This document shows, one piece after another, positions 18,700 to 30,500 of a DNA stretch of 64,000 nt. Within the stretch, counting starts at the first letter, position 1; each line of letters begins with the position of its first letter. Source of the DNA: Flavobacterium collinsii. GTDB lineage: Bacteria > Bacteroidota > Bacteroidia > Flavobacteriales > Flavobacteriaceae. The stretch covers positions 106,116 through 170,115 of the forward strand of contig NZ_CADCST010000064.1 of NCBI RefSeq assembly GCF_902804485.1, written 5' to 3'. The translations under genes were made by a program, and so were the position numbers. The notes under the pieces were generated by a model, which searched no databases, was not told the DNA's origin, and was given only the letters and a program-made list of their open reading frames with translations.

Positions 18700-19533
18700 C
18701 TAATAATTTGGAAAAGACAATAGCGGAATATCCAGACCTGCCGCCATAATTCTGGTTTTACTTTTATGAACCAAAGAATCCCAAAAACCATATTTTTGAG
18801 GTACCATTACTAAAATATCGGCATCATAATTTTTGATTTCTTTCTCTATTTCATTAATTACGGCATTTGATTTTACGCTTTTATACATGTATTTCACTTG
18901 CTCAAATTCTTTCTCTAATGTAGAAGTCAGCAATATTTTATCTTGTTCTTCTTTTAAATTATTCAGTTTTTCTTCTACGCTAAAGAACTCAATTTCTGCT
19001 TCTAATTTGCCAACAATATGCCTTATCCAGCTAAATCTTTTAATTGATGATAAACTGAAAGAATCAGAAGCGTAAAGTATTTTTTTGATATTATGGAAAC
19101 GGGCTTTTAAAGGCACAGCCAAAACAGGAATATTCAAATTTTTTATTACAGCTGTAGTTGAATTTCCCATTAATTCCTGTTCAAAAGAACGCTCTGCCAT
19201 TCCCATTACCACAAGACTTGCCGCTGTACTGCCAATAAGATAAGAAAGTTCATCTTCTAAAAAAGAATAAGTGCATACAGAACTTACTTCTATATTGTAT
19301 AAATCAGCTGTTTCTACGCTCAGTGTCTCAAGCCTTAGAGTGGCTTTTTCAATTTGTTTCTGCAAGCCTTCAGCTGAAATAAGAGAATTGGCGCTGTGAA
19401 AACTTAATGAAAAAGAGTTAAACAGAATCAGCTTAGCCCCTGCTGTTTTTGCAATTCCAGCTGCATAAGTAACAGCATTATTCGATATATCAGAAAAATT
19501 TGTGGCAGCAATTATAGTAAGTGGTGAACTCAT
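18700..19533 (-). CDS. Universal stress protein, tandem UspA domains
   Basis: 277 aa from ATG 19533 (MSSPLTIIAATNFSDIS). An upstream ATG at 19590 would add 19 residues that do not fit the fold, so the shorter form is preferred. Two UspA units: the first has an intact-looking phosphate-binding end (VVMGMAERSFEQELMGNSTT), the second a weaker one (ILVMVPQKYGFWDSLVHKSKT). Cytoplasmic stress protein; the ligand is not predictable. It stands alone. Confidence 0.85.
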   Translation of the reverse strand: MSSPLTIIAATNFSDISNNAVTYAAGIAKTAGAKLILFNSFSLSFHSANSLISAEGLQKQIEKATLRLETLSVETADLYNIEVSSVCTYSFLEDELSYLIGSTAASLVVMGMAERSFEQELMGNSTTAVIKNLNIPVLAVPLKARFHNIKKILYASDSFSLSSIKRFSWIRHIVGKLEAEIEFFSVEEKLNNLKEEQDKILLTSTLEKEFEQVKYMYKSVKSNAVINEIEKEIKNYDADILVMVPQKYGFWDSLVHKSKTRIMAAGLDIPLLSFPNY

Positions 19534-19814
19534 ATATAGATCAATTAAACAATTATTAGGGTAAAATTGTTTAATTATGGCTTTCAACATATTTTTAAGT
19601 TACTGAAGAATCATATTTTTAACCTCAACCGTAATTTTTACATTCTGAAATATTGAAGCTAGAACATTTTATTTTATTGATTTTTTTTAACTCTGTTCAT
19701 TTCACTTAAATCTAATTTAATACGAGCTTACAAATATTTTTTTACATTCCAAAAAATTGTGGTTTTACGATTAATCCTACAATATAAGAGATAACTTCTT
19801 TACCGCAAAAACTT

Positions 19815-19963
19815 TATGTATTCATTTAAACAAGTTATGCCGAAAATTACCTAAAAAAAGTTCAAAAAATTGGCGTTCTAAGTTTCGTGGAAAAATCATG
19901 GCAGATGGTATTTTTTAAAAGAGCAAACCAACAAAACAAGCATCTAAAATACTCCGGTTCGAA
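19815..19963. repeat. Diverged copy of the att-like dispersed repeat
   Basis: attcatttaaacaag, ggcgttctaagtttcgtgg, aaatcatggca, caacaaaacaagc and ggttcgaa follow the order and spacing of the repeat next to the tRNA fragment (about 610-749) and of 8424-8501. No gene is visible. Confidence 0.55.
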
Positions 19964-20523
19964 ACTTTACCACAGTAAGATTAATTTTTTAATTTATCCT
20001 CAATCATCTTTTTATTGACATCTTAAGTAGATCTTCACCTGTTTTATTGACATCTTAAATGCCTTCTTTGTTATTTTCAGTGGGCTGTCAATTACTTTGT
20101 CCGACTGATTTGAATTTTCATTCAAATAACCGTAAGTTTTCATTTAAAATACAGTAAATTTTTACAAAAATAAAAAGTTACATTTAAATTTCAATTAGCT
20201 TTAATTAAAACGTACAACAATATTTTAGAAATCTTCCCTCTCTAGTTATCAAAAAATGAAGCAAATACATTAGATGACAGTACGAACGAAATAAGAAAAA
20301 CTATAAAAATCATAAAAAAAGAAGTATTTTTTTACAAACAAGCTAATAATAATTCGATATTTAAAGGTTTTGTAAAAAAATCATTATAAAATTAATTCTA
20401 ATACTTAAAATTTAGAAGAAATTAACTACTTTTACTACACTATACCACATTAACGAATAATACCGTAAAGGTTTTTATTATAGTTTACACAATTTCCAAA
20501 TCTCATTTCAATCTCATCGACGT
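19964..20523 (+). promoter_or_regulatory. Leader region of the megasynthase operon
   Basis: 560 bp, AT-rich, with no coding frame. The only distinct structure is a 17 bp direct repeat ttttattgacatcttaa at 20010-20026 and 20042-20058, 32 bp apart (about three helical turns), which could bind a regulator. No convincing -33/-7 pair is seen near the start codon, so the promoter is not placed. Confidence 0.4.
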
Positions 20524-23500
20524 ATGAAAAATTTAACCATTTTAGGAGTAACGCCTTTTGAAAAGCCTGACGTCAACCTGATGTCTAAACTATTTCAGGC
20601 TGGAGCATTCCCCGTATTAAGTTTGGGACATGATATAGTAATCGCTCAAGAAACATTAAAACAACTTGACAAGATCAATATACCTTCCTATGGTATACAT
20701 CTCACAAATGATAAACTAACATCTCTTCAACTGTCCGAACAGGTAAATTTTATTATTCTTCCATTTGGGATCTCAGTAAACACCTATCCTAACTTATCAC
20801 GAATTTATCAGGTAAGTAGCCTTGAGCAAGCCAGAGAAGCCGAACAACTGGGAGCAATTGGAATTATTGTGAAAGGAAACGAAGCTGGAGGATTAGTTGG
20901 TTATGAATCCACATTTGTTTTATTTCAACGTGTTATAGAAGAAATCAACACTATACCTGTATGGGTACAAGGAGGAATAGGCCTTCATACGGCCGCTGCT
21001 GCAAAAGCACTTGGAGCAAAAGGCATTGTATTAGATAGTCAATTGGCACTATATTCAGAAAGTAGCATTCCCCAAGACCTCAAAAATCTATGTTCAAAAT
21101 TAAATGGTACAGAAACCAAGATCATCGCGCACCATCGTGTATTGGTTAGACCCAATTCACCTGTTTTATCTGAAAATGCTTCCATCGAAGAGTTAGAAAA
21201 ATATTTTAATGACCTTGATCCCAACAAAAGTTACATTCCTATGGGGCAAGACATTGCTTTAGCAACAGATCTCTATGAAAATTTCACAACGTTAAAAAAA
21301 TTGATTTTTGGATTTAAAGAAGCCATGTATGGTCATCTGAAACAAGCAAAAGCATCTCAAATTATTGACCAAAACAATCCATTAGCAAAACAACTTGGCC
21401 TACGCTATCCTATCGCACAAGGACCAATGACCCGCGTAAGTGATGTTCCGGCATTTGCCAATGCTGTTGCAGAAACAGGAGCCTTACCTTTTATAGCCCT
21501 TTCTTTACTCAAAGGGGAACAAGCAAGAGCCTTAGTCATCGAAACTCAAAAATTGGCCGGCGATAAAACTTGGGGTGTAGGTATATTAGGTTTTGCACCA
21601 CAGGAATTGCGAGAAGAACAAACTACCTATATTCTTGAAGCCAAACCTCCAGTAGTACTGATCGCAGGAGGTCGGCCTGCACAAGCTAAAGTATTTGAAA
21701 AAGCCGGTATAACAACATTTTTACATGTCCCTTCACCTGCGTTATTAGATATTTTCCTAAAAGAAGGTGCCAAAAATTTCATATTTGAAGGCAGGGAGTG
21801 TGGTGGACATGTTGGTCCACTTTCCAGTACAGTACTTTGGGAAAAACAAATCGAACGTATCCTAAAAGAAGATCATCCGGAAAATATAAGTGTCTTTTTT
21901 GCCGGTGGAATTCATAATGCTTTTTCCACAGCCTTTGTATCTATCATGGCCGCTCCGCTCGCTGCCCGCGGTGTAAAGGTCGGTGTATTGATGGGAACGG
22001 CCTATTTGTATACACAGGAAGCTGTGAGCACTGGTGCTATTCAGCAAGAGTTCCAGCAACAAGCGATGCAAGCCAGAGACACCGTTCTGCTGGAAACTGC
22101 ACCTGGTCACGAAACACGTTGCTTAAATACCACATTCGCCTTACATTTCGACAGTGAGAAGAAAAAGTTACTAGCCCTTGGAACGGACAAAAAGCAAATT
22201 TGGGAACAACTTGAAAAACTGAATGTAGGACGTCTCAGGATTGCTGCAAAAGGCATTGACCGTCAAGGCGACGCCCTCATTACTATACCTAAAAACCAAC
22301 AACTTGATTTAGGCATGTATATGATTGGGCAGGTAGCCACCATGCACAATCAGGTGATTACACTTGAATCACTCCATCATAATGTTGCTATCGAAAATCA
22401 AAAATATATTCAACAGGCAGCACTGCCGGAAAAACCTTCATCAACCGAAAAAGCCCTGGATATAGCTATCATAGGTATGGAATGCGTGTTCCCAGATGCC
22501 AAAAATTTAGCAGAATACTGGCGTAATATCATTCTTGGAAAAGACTGCGTCACCGAAGTACCGGGTGAGCGATGGAATAAAGAGATTTATTATCAGCCTG
22601 ATTCCAATGCTTCAGATGTATCCCATTCAAAATGGGGTGGTTTTATCCCAAAAATAGATTTTGATCCCTTAGAATTTGGTATTCCGCCACAATCACTTGC
22701 GGCGATAGAGCCAACTCAGCTTTTAACCTTACTCGTTGCCAAACGTGCAATGGAAGATGCCGGTTATGGTGAAAAACAAATCAACAGAGAAAATATATCG
22801 GTTATCATCGGTGCTGAAGGCGGAAATGATCTTGCCAACAGTTACAGTTTCAGAGGCTATTATAAACAAGTTTTTGGAGAGCTTCATGAAGAAGTCGAAA
22901 AAGCATTTCCGCACACCACCGAGGATTCGTTCCCGGGTATATTAGCCAATGTTATTGCCGGAAGAATCACAAACCGCCTGGATTTGGGTGGAAGAAATTT
23001 TACTGTAGACGCAGCCTGTGCCTCATCGATGGCGGCCATTGATCTGGCTTGTCAGGAACTGATACTGGGCAAATCGGATATGGTACTTACCGGAGGAGTC
23101 GATTTACACAACGGTATTAACGATTATCTGATGTTTTCCAGCACACATGCCCTCTCCCGCAAAGGACGCTGCGCAACATTTGACAGCACTGCTGACGGTA
23201 TCGCTCTTGGCGAAGGGGTTGCTATTTTGGTCTTAAAACGATATGAAGATGCCCTACGCGACGGTGATCGTATTTATTCTGTTATTAAAGGTGTTGGAGG
23301 ATCCAGCGATGGTAAAGCTCTTGGTTTGACAGCACCCCGAAAAATCGGTCAGGTACGTGCATTAGAACGTGCCTATGATCAGGCGGGTATCAGTGCAGCA
23401 GCAGTTGGTTTAGTGGAAGCTCATGGCACCGGAACGGTAGTTGGAGACAAAACAGAACTTAGTGCGCTCACCAATTTATTTAGCAGATCCGGAGCCTTAC

Positions 23501-26500
23501 CCGCTCAAACACATCTCGGATCTGTAAAAACTCAAATTGGGCACACCAAATGTGCTGCAGGTTTAGCCGGACTTATCAAAGCCTCTATGGCGGTATACCA
23601 TGGCGTAAAACCTCCTACGCTTCATCTCCAACAGCCCAATGCCTATTACAATGTGCATACAAGTCCTTTTGCTTTTCATTCCATAACAGGATTATGGTCT
23701 GAAGAAAAACGGTATGCCGGTATTAGTGCCTTCGGCTTTGGCGGTACCAATTTTCATATGGTAATCGAAAATCACCCGCAAAAAGAAGAGGCTGTCACAC
23801 TACAATCCTGGTCGTCTGAGCTATTCGTTTTCCGTGGGGACAATTATGAGCAGGCCAAAATTCAATTGGAACAGGTAAAAACGCTATTGGAAATCAATGA
23901 TAGCTTATCCTTAAAAGACATTGCCTACAGTTTAGTCGCCGGTTCTGAAAAACCGATACAACTAAGTATTGTTGCCGATACAGCCGAAGATTTGATGATG
24001 AAAATCGAACTCTTGTTAACGGGCATTGAAAGTAAAGATATCTTTATTGTCAACAAACAAGCTGGTAAAACAGCATTTCTGTTCCCCGGTCAAGGCAGCC
24101 AAAACATTCATATGGCACAAGATCTGTTCGTTCTGTTTCCGGTTCTGCGCAAACTTATAGCACAATATCCTGATTTAGAAAAAGTTGTTTTTCCTGCAGC
24201 CACATTTGATACCGCGGCATTAAAAAAACAAAAAGAAACCATTAAGGATACGCGTCTGGCACAACCGCTTTTAGGTATTGTAGATCTTGCCCTAGCACAA
24301 TTGTTACAGTCATTTGGCATCCAGCCTGATATGCTGGCAGGACATAGTTATGGAGAATTACCGGCATTGTGTTTCGCCGGTGTATTTGACGAACAACAGT
24401 TGGTTGAACTCAGCAGCAAACGTGCACAAAGCATTTTAGAGGCTGTTGAAGATGGTGATCCCGGAACTATGGTAGCCGTAAACATCGATGCAGATCGTCT
24501 GAAAGCGATTCTTGAACAGCATCCGGACTGCTATCCTGTCAATTATAATTCACCAACTCAATGTGTTGTTGCCGGAAGTACCGCGGCCATTGACAAATTT
24601 ATAGAACATCTTAAAAACGAGCGTATCTCTTCCAAAAAACTAGAAGTTGCCTGCGCCTTTCACAGTCCTCTGGTAAGCAAATCCAAAGATTTGTATGCCA
24701 ATGTTCTGAAAGAAATTCCTTTTCAGGAAATGCAAATTCCAGTTTGGTCAAACACTACCGCAAGCTTATACCCAAGCCCGGTATCTGATATCAAAGTACA
24801 ATTGACCGATCACTTGGTTCAACCCGTACGTTTTGTTGACGAAATCCAGGCGATGTATGCCGATGGAGCGAGAATATTTATTGAAGTAGGTCCCGGAAAA
24901 GTATTGACCGGATTAACAAAATCCTGCCTCAACCAGGATGCAATAACCCTACATGTCGAGGACAATAACCGTAACAGTCTCACCCATTTCCTTTGTATGC
25001 TTGCGCAATACCTTGGAACTGGCCGAACCCTTAATTTAAAAAAACTTTTTGAAGGCAGACACACGACTTTAATCCAGATCGATCAACCTGATCTTTATAA
25101 AAAAAGTTCAACGATTTGGCGTGTAAATGGACAAGCCGCTCATCCAACAACAGGTACATTACCTGCTCATGGTGCCTTACCTATAGTAACCCCAATTCAA
25201 ATGAAAAACTCTACTATTATCCAAACACCACAGGCACAACCTGCTACAGAACACGTACTACAGGAATATTTAAACAGTATGAAAATGCTCATTCAGGCTC
25301 AACGTGATGTCATGCTTTCCTTTTTAGGACAACAGGAACACATTACCCCAATACCTGTTTATGCTGCAACAGCAAAAAACATTACAGCTGATCAATTGGT
25401 ACCAACACTAATTACCAACGATAAACCAATTGCTACAGTAACCCTGTCAACACCTTCAACAGATATCAAATCCTTGCTGTTAAACGTAGTATGCGAAAAA
25501 ACGGGCTATCCACATGAAATGTTAGGGATGGAAATGGATCTGGAAGCTGACCTCAGCATAGATTCTATTAAAAGAGTTGAAATCATCGGAACGCTCCGCA
25601 ATGAGCTTGGCATACTCAACAGTGATCACGAAAATGAAGATATGGTAATGGAACAACTGGCAGCAATAAAGACTTTAAATGGACTCGTAACCTGGCTTAC
25701 GGAATACACAGGAACTGTCACTTCCCCTGTCACAACGGTTGAATTATCACCCGAATTACCCGTAATCGCCCCTAAAGCCATACGTACACTTGCAGAATTG
25801 CAAACAACCATTTTAGATATTGTCAGCGAAAAGACCGGCTATCCAAAAGAGATGTTAGGACTGGATCTGGATCTTGAAGCAGATTTAAGTATAGATTCTA
25901 TCAAACGAATGGAAATTATCAGTGAATTAAAAATCAAAATCGGATTTGGTGATGACAAGGAGCAAGCTGACGATCTTATGGAAAACTTAGCTGCCATAAA
26001 AACACTAAATGGTTTGGCAAACTGGATAACTGAAATGAGTACAACGGAACCCGTGCAAAGTTTACTAACACGCCTGCGATTTGATTTGATACCAACCGCT
26101 ATTTCTGAAGCACAAAATACCGAAATACTTAAAGGAAAACGATTTGCAATAGCTCCGGACAATGGAACACAAACAGCAGCAATTAAAACGATACTTGAAC
26201 AACACGGTGCAATTGCACAATTGGTTCATACTGATCAGGATCTGACGCTATTTGATGGACTGATTATTTTCGATATAGGCTCCGCTGCTGTCAAACATAG
26301 TATCATCGACCACGTTGGTTTAATTAAAAAGATGGATCTTGAGAAAGCGCAATGGATTTATTTGATCTCAGATATTCCAACACATGTTGAAGAATTAAAA
26401 GACACCCGTGCACTGCGTCATTATCAAGGTTATCCAGGCTTCTTCAAAAGTTTAGCCCGTGAGTTTGAACAAACCAACTGTAGACTAATCAGTCTTAATA

Positions 26501-27489
26501 CCCCACAGGAAATAAATCAAATAGCACAAATTACATTACGTGAGATCCTAACAACAGACCAATCAGCTGAAGTCATTTACAAAAACGATCAAAGACATAA
26601 AGTCGACATTATACCTTCACCTTTATTAACAACTCTTGACCAGGCACATATCCAATTGGATCAAAAATCGGTTGTTTTAGTCCTCGGAGGAGGACAGGGT
26701 ATTACTGCTGAACTGGTAAAACATATGTCGGCAACTTATCCGTGTACCTATATCCTTGTCGGCAGATCAACAGATCCAAGAGAAGTCAGCACGAATTCAA
26801 AAGAATTAGAGTTGATGAAATCGCGAGAAGAAATCAGAAGTTACCTCATCAAGACCGGTAATTTTACCACGCCACCCCAAATTGAAAAAGAGACATCACG
26901 AATTTTCAAAAACAATCAGATTCTGCGTACCATTCACGACATGGAACAATTGGGAAATAAAGTAGTCTATCAATCCTTAGATGTTTGTGATGAAGAAGGA
27001 TTGGCTCAGCTTCTCCATGATATTTATGAACAATACGGCCAATTAGATGGTGTCATTCATGGTGCTGGTCTTTTGGAAGACAAACTTTTCAAGCAGAAAA
27101 CAACCAGCTCTTTTGAACGTGTCTTTGACACTAAAGTAAAACCCTTACGTGTACTAGTGGAACAGTTACGTTCAGATTGCCAATTCGTAGTCCTATTTTC
27201 AAGCATTGCCTCCGTTTATGGCAACAAAGGACAAACCGATTACGCAGCCGCAAATAGTGTGTTGGATGATTATGCCAATGTATTAAACAAAAGGCTAAAA
27301 GGAAAAGTAATCTCGATCAATTGGGGACCATGGAAGGGTGCAGGAATGGTTTCCTCATCCTTAGAAAATGAATACGAACGTCGCGGAATTTCGCTGATCC
27401 CATTAGAAGAAGGAAAAGAGCTATTTCTTAACGAAATCAAGTATGGAACAGAAAGTCAGGTATTAATCATGTCAGGTAAAAATTGGTAA
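20524..27489 (+). CDS. Iterative PKS/PUFA-type megasynthase: NMO-NMO-KS-AT-ACP-ACP-KR
   Basis: 2321 aa. Residues 1-275 and 285-635 are two nitronate-monooxygenase/PfaD-like barrels; the first has AGGLVG (L124) where the second keeps the active-site GGH (H429). KS ~645-1085: C832 (DAACASS), H967, H1007. AT ~1180-1475: S1275 (GHSYGE), H1380 (AFHS, malonyl type). Two ACPs with LSIDSIKR, Ser1681 and Ser1792. KR ~1860-2321: GGGQGIT, S2226/S2227, Y2240, N2244. The barrels likely serve as enoyl reductase in cis. ACP and KR style is that of PUFA/heterocyst-glycolipid synthases. No DH here; it is in the next gene. No signal peptide, so cytosolic. First gene of the operon. Confidence 0.9.
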   Translation: MKNLTILGVTPFEKPDVNLMSKLFQAGAFPVLSLGHDIVIAQETLKQLDKINIPSYGIHLTNDKLTSLQLSEQVNFIILPFGISVNTYPNLSRIYQVSSLEQAREAEQLGAIGIIVKGNEAGGLVGYESTFVLFQRVIEEINTIPVWVQGGIGLHTAAAAKALGAKGIVLDSQLALYSESSIPQDLKNLCSKLNGTETKIIAHHRVLVRPNSPVLSENASIEELEKYFNDLDPNKSYIPMGQDIALATDLYENFTTLKKLIFGFKEAMYGHLKQAKASQIIDQNNPLAKQLGLRYPIAQGPMTRVSDVPAFANAVAETGALPFIALSLLKGEQARALVIETQKLAGDKTWGVGILGFAPQELREEQTTYILEAKPPVVLIAGGRPAQAKVFEKAGITTFLHVPSPALLDIFLKEGAKNFIFEGRECGGHVGPLSSTVLWEKQIERILKEDHPENISVFFAGGIHNAFSTAFVSIMAAPLAARGVKVGVLMGTAYLYTQEAVSTGAIQQEFQQQAMQARDTVLLETAPGHETRCLNTTFALHFDSEKKKLLALGTDKKQIWEQLEKLNVGRLRIAAKGIDRQGDALITIPKNQQLDLGMYMIGQVATMHNQVITLESLHHNVAIENQKYIQQAALPEKPSSTEKALDIAIIGMECVFPDAKNLAEYWRNIILGKDCVTEVPGERWNKEIYYQPDSNASDVSHSKWGGFIPKIDFDPLEFGIPPQSLAAIEPTQLLTLLVAKRAMEDAGYGEKQINRENISVIIGAEGGNDLANSYSFRGYYKQVFGELHEEVEKAFPHTTEDSFPGILANVIAGRITNRLDLGGRNFTVDAACASSMAAIDLACQELILGKSDMVLTGGVDLHNGINDYLMFSSTHALSRKGRCATFDSTADGIALGEGVAILVLKRYEDALRDGDRIYSVIKGVGGSSDGKALGLTAPRKIGQVRALERAYDQAGISAAAVGLVEAHGTGTVVGDKTELSALTNLFSRSGALPAQTHLGSVKTQIGHTKCAAGLAGLIKASMAVYHGVKPPTLHLQQPNAYYNVHTSPFAFHSITGLWSEEKRYAGISAFGFGGTNFHMVIENHPQKEEAVTLQSWSSELFVFRGDNYEQAKIQLEQVKTLLEINDSLSLKDIAYSLVAGSEKPIQLSIVADTAEDLMMKIELLLTGIESKDIFIVNKQAGKTAFLFPGQGSQNIHMAQDLFVLFPVLRKLIAQYPDLEKVVFPAATFDTAALKKQKETIKDTRLAQPLLGIVDLALAQLLQSFGIQPDMLAGHSYGELPALCFAGVFDEQQLVELSSKRAQSILEAVEDGDPGTMVAVNIDADRLKAILEQHPDCYPVNYNSPTQCVVAGSTAAIDKFIEHLKNERISSKKLEVACAFHSPLVSKSKDLYANVLKEIPFQEMQIPVWSNTTASLYPSPVSDIKVQLTDHLVQPVRFVDEIQAMYADGARIFIEVGPGKVLTGLTKSCLNQDAITLHVEDNNRNSLTHFLCMLAQYLGTGRTLNLKKLFEGRHTTLIQIDQPDLYKKSSTIWRVNGQAAHPTTGTLPAHGALPIVTPIQMKNSTIIQTPQAQPATEHVLQEYLNSMKMLIQAQRDVMLSFLGQQEHITPIPVYAATAKNITADQLVPTLITNDKPIATVTLSTPSTDIKSLLLNVVCEKTGYPHEMLGMEMDLEADLSIDSIKRVEIIGTLRNELGILNSDHENEDMVMEQLAAIKTLNGLVTWLTEYTGTVTSPVTTVELSPELPVIAPKAIRTLAELQTTILDIVSEKTGYPKEMLGLDLDLEADLSIDSIKRMEIISELKIKIGFGDDKEQADDLMENLAAIKTLNGLANWITEMSTTEPVQSLLTRLRFDLIPTAISEAQNTEILKGKRFAIAPDNGTQTAAIKTILEQHGAIAQLVHTDQDLTLFDGLIIFDIGSAAVKHSIIDHVGLIKKMDLEKAQWIYLISDIPTHVEELKDTRALRHYQGYPGFFKSLAREFEQTNCRLISLNTPQEINQIAQITLREILTTDQSAEVIYKNDQRHKVDIIPSPLLTTLDQAHIQLDQKSVVLVLGGGQGITAELVKHMSATYPCTYILVGRSTDPREVSTNSKELELMKSREEIRSYLIKTGNFTTPPQIEKETSRIFKNNQILRTIHDMEQLGNKVVYQSLDVCDEEGLAQLLHDIYEQYGQLDGVIHGAGLLEDKLFKQKTTSSFERVFDTKVKPLRVLVEQLRSDCQFVVLFSSIASVYGNKGQTDYAAANSVLDDYANVLNKRLKGKVISINWGPWKGAGMVSSSLENEYERRGISLIPLEEGKELFLNEIKYGTESQVLIMSGKNW

Positions 27490-27510
27490 AAACCGCTGTA
27501 TTCGTCTATT

Positions 27511-30500
27511 ATGAAAAAAACAGATATTGCTATTATAGGTTTATCCTGCCTGTTTCCCGGAGCAAAAGATGCCGAGGCGTTCTGGCAGAATATCATCAAT
27601 AAAGTCGACTCCACGCAAGTTGTTCCGGCAGAACGCATCGATCCTATTCACTTTAGCGATAGCAAGGAAGCTGTGGACCGCTTTTATTGTAATCGTGGCG
27701 GGTTTATACCTGATTATGAATTCGACCCTACAGCATTTGGTATCCTACCTCTTGCCGTTGAAGGCACTGAACCCGACCACCTGTTAACACTTGAACTCGT
27801 TCAAAAAGCATTAGAAGACGCAGGTGTATTCCGAAAAAAAGCTTCATTGGAACGAACCGGAATTGTCATCGGAAAAGGGAATTATACAGGTCCCGGAGCT
27901 ACACGCGCCATTGAAATTGTACGTACTGGCGAACAGATTTCCTCCCTTTTACAAGAACTATTGCCGGAGGTATCTTCAGCAGATATTGAAAAAATAAAAC
28001 AGGCATTTCAGGAACGTAAAGGACGGTTTTCTGCAGATACGGCCATGGGGTTAATCCCCAACCTTGTTGCCTCATTAGTCTCCAACCGATTCAATCTTGG
28101 AGGTGTTGCTTTCACCGTTGATGCGGCCTGTGCAAGCGCTCTGGTAGCCGTAGACCATGCCGTACAAGAGTTGCAGCGTGGCCGAAGCAATATGATGATT
28201 GCCGGAGGAGTTCATACAGGTCAAAATGCTGCATTTTGGAGCATATTCAGCCAATTAGGAGCATTATCTCAGCAACAGCAAATCAAACCCTTTAGCGAAG
28301 ATGCGGACGGACTGCTCATTGGAGAAGGCTGTGGTTTCGTTGTCCTGAAGCGGCTGGAAGACGCCGTACGCGATCAGGATAAAATTTATGCGATCATCAA
28401 AGGTGTAGGCGTGAGCAGTGATGGCAATGGAACAAGCGTGATGAGCCCTTCTGTAAAAGGCCAGTTAAAAGCATTGGAACAAGCGTGGACACAGGCCAAT
28501 TTAGATAAAGAACAAATTGGCTATCTGGAAGCTCATGGCACAGGAACTCCCTTAGGAGATAAAACAGAATTGCAAACTCTGGCTCAATTTTTTGGAAAAG
28601 AAGAAACCGCTGCACGTGCCGGTATAGGATCAGTCAAATCCAATATAGGTCACGCCATGCCAGCTGCCGGAATAGCAGGTTTAATCAAGACCTGTCTGGC
28701 CCTGTATCACGACATATTACCACCTACCTTATATTGCGAAAATCCTACTGCCGCCATGCAACTCACCAGATTTACACCGATACAGGAAGCTAAAAACTGG
28801 TCGCAAACCGGTTTACCAAAGATTGCAGCAGTAAACGCATTTGGCTTTGGAGGTATCAACGCCCATGTAGTTCTGGAGGGGTATGACATCCCTAAAAAAG
28901 ATGAAGTATTGTTGCTTGCAAGACCAACACGTGAAGCCTTGCTTTCTGCACTTCAGGATAACGATACTGCTGTTGGAGATGGCGATTATCGTATTGCGCT
29001 CTTTGATCCGACAACCGAACGTATTCAAAAAGCGATCAAAATTGTGTCTAAAAATAATACCTGGCGCAACAAACAAGATATATGGTACACCTCCACTCCT
29101 CTTTTACAGGCAGGTGGCAAAGTAGCCTTTGTATTCCCGGGACTGGATGGTTTAGCAAAAGGCGAAGTCGAAACGGTAAGTCGATATTTTGAATTGACAG
29201 CTCCCATAGAAACAACCGGTGAAGGACTGTTGAACGAAGCATTAGGTGTTTTTAATAATTGTGGTATACTCGACAGTGCTTTAAAAAAACTGGGGATCTA
29301 TCCGGATATGAATGCCGGACATAGTTTGGGAGAATGGTTAGCGGGATATGCATCAGATCTGGCCGAAGCAAGTACTGTCAAGGATCTGATCGATGTACTT
29401 GATCCAAAAACATTTGAACTAAAAGACTCTAAATTCATTGCCATTGGAGCAGGTCTGGAAGATGTAGCACCTTTGATTGAACAAATTCCGAACCTCTATG
29501 TTTCAAATGATAATTGTCCACATCAGGTAATCCTGTGCGGTACCCATGTCGCACTCGAAGAATTAACGCCTTTATTAAAATCAAAACAGATCTTTCATCA
29601 AATTTTACCCTTTCAATCCGGGTTTCATTCCCCTTTTGTTGCCGATAAACTGGAGGTAATTTTAGCAGGGATGGAAAAAGTTCAATTCCAAAAAACAAAA
29701 ATCCCGTTGTGGTCGGCCACTACACTCCTGCCTTATCCGGCAGATTTGCAGTCCATCCGTCAGCTAAGTGCCGAACATCTTGTTCAGCCTGTAAGATTCC
29801 GGGAACTGACTGAAAAGCTTTATGACGAAGGAGTCCGTGTTTTCATCCAGATCGGTACAGGAGGATTAATTGGTTTTATTGATGATACGTTAAAAGGGAA
29901 AGCCTTCAGTACACTTGCCGCAAGTGTAGCCAACCGAACAGCACTTGCCCAATTGCAACGGGTAGTAGCCGCCTTATTTGTAGAAGGCAAAGTTCTGGCA
30001 CTCGATTTTTTAGACATCCAAAATCACAGAAAAGTAGTACCAAAAAAAGGTATAAAATTGCAATTAGGATCACCTATTATCCGTGATTTTGAAGCTATAA
30101 AAAACTTGCGAAAATCTATCGATACCGTACGCCCAAAAGAGGTTTTTACCAAAACAGCAACAAAAGTAAGTCACCCATTAGTTCAGGCATTTCAGGACAA
30201 TATCGCCGATATGATCCGAATGCAGGAAGAAGTATTGGACGTCTTTCAAAATCATACACAAACTGCTATTGCTACACCTGTCTTAACGAAAAAACAACTG
30301 AGCAACAGTCCTTTTTCAAAAACACTACAGGTTAATTTGGTTACACATCCCTATTTGATTGATCACAGTCTTTTACGACAACCCAAAGGCTGGTCGGAGG
30401 TAGCCGATATGGAACCTGTGATTCCAATGACCATGATCTTTGAAGTATTGGCCGAAACAGCACTGACAGAACAACCGGAAACAAAAATTCACAAGATCAT

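Noticed and set aside
25116..25307. Plus-strand 63-codon frame in the PKS linker
   Set aside because: Alternative frame of the long Thr/Gln/Pro-rich linker between AT and the first ACP.
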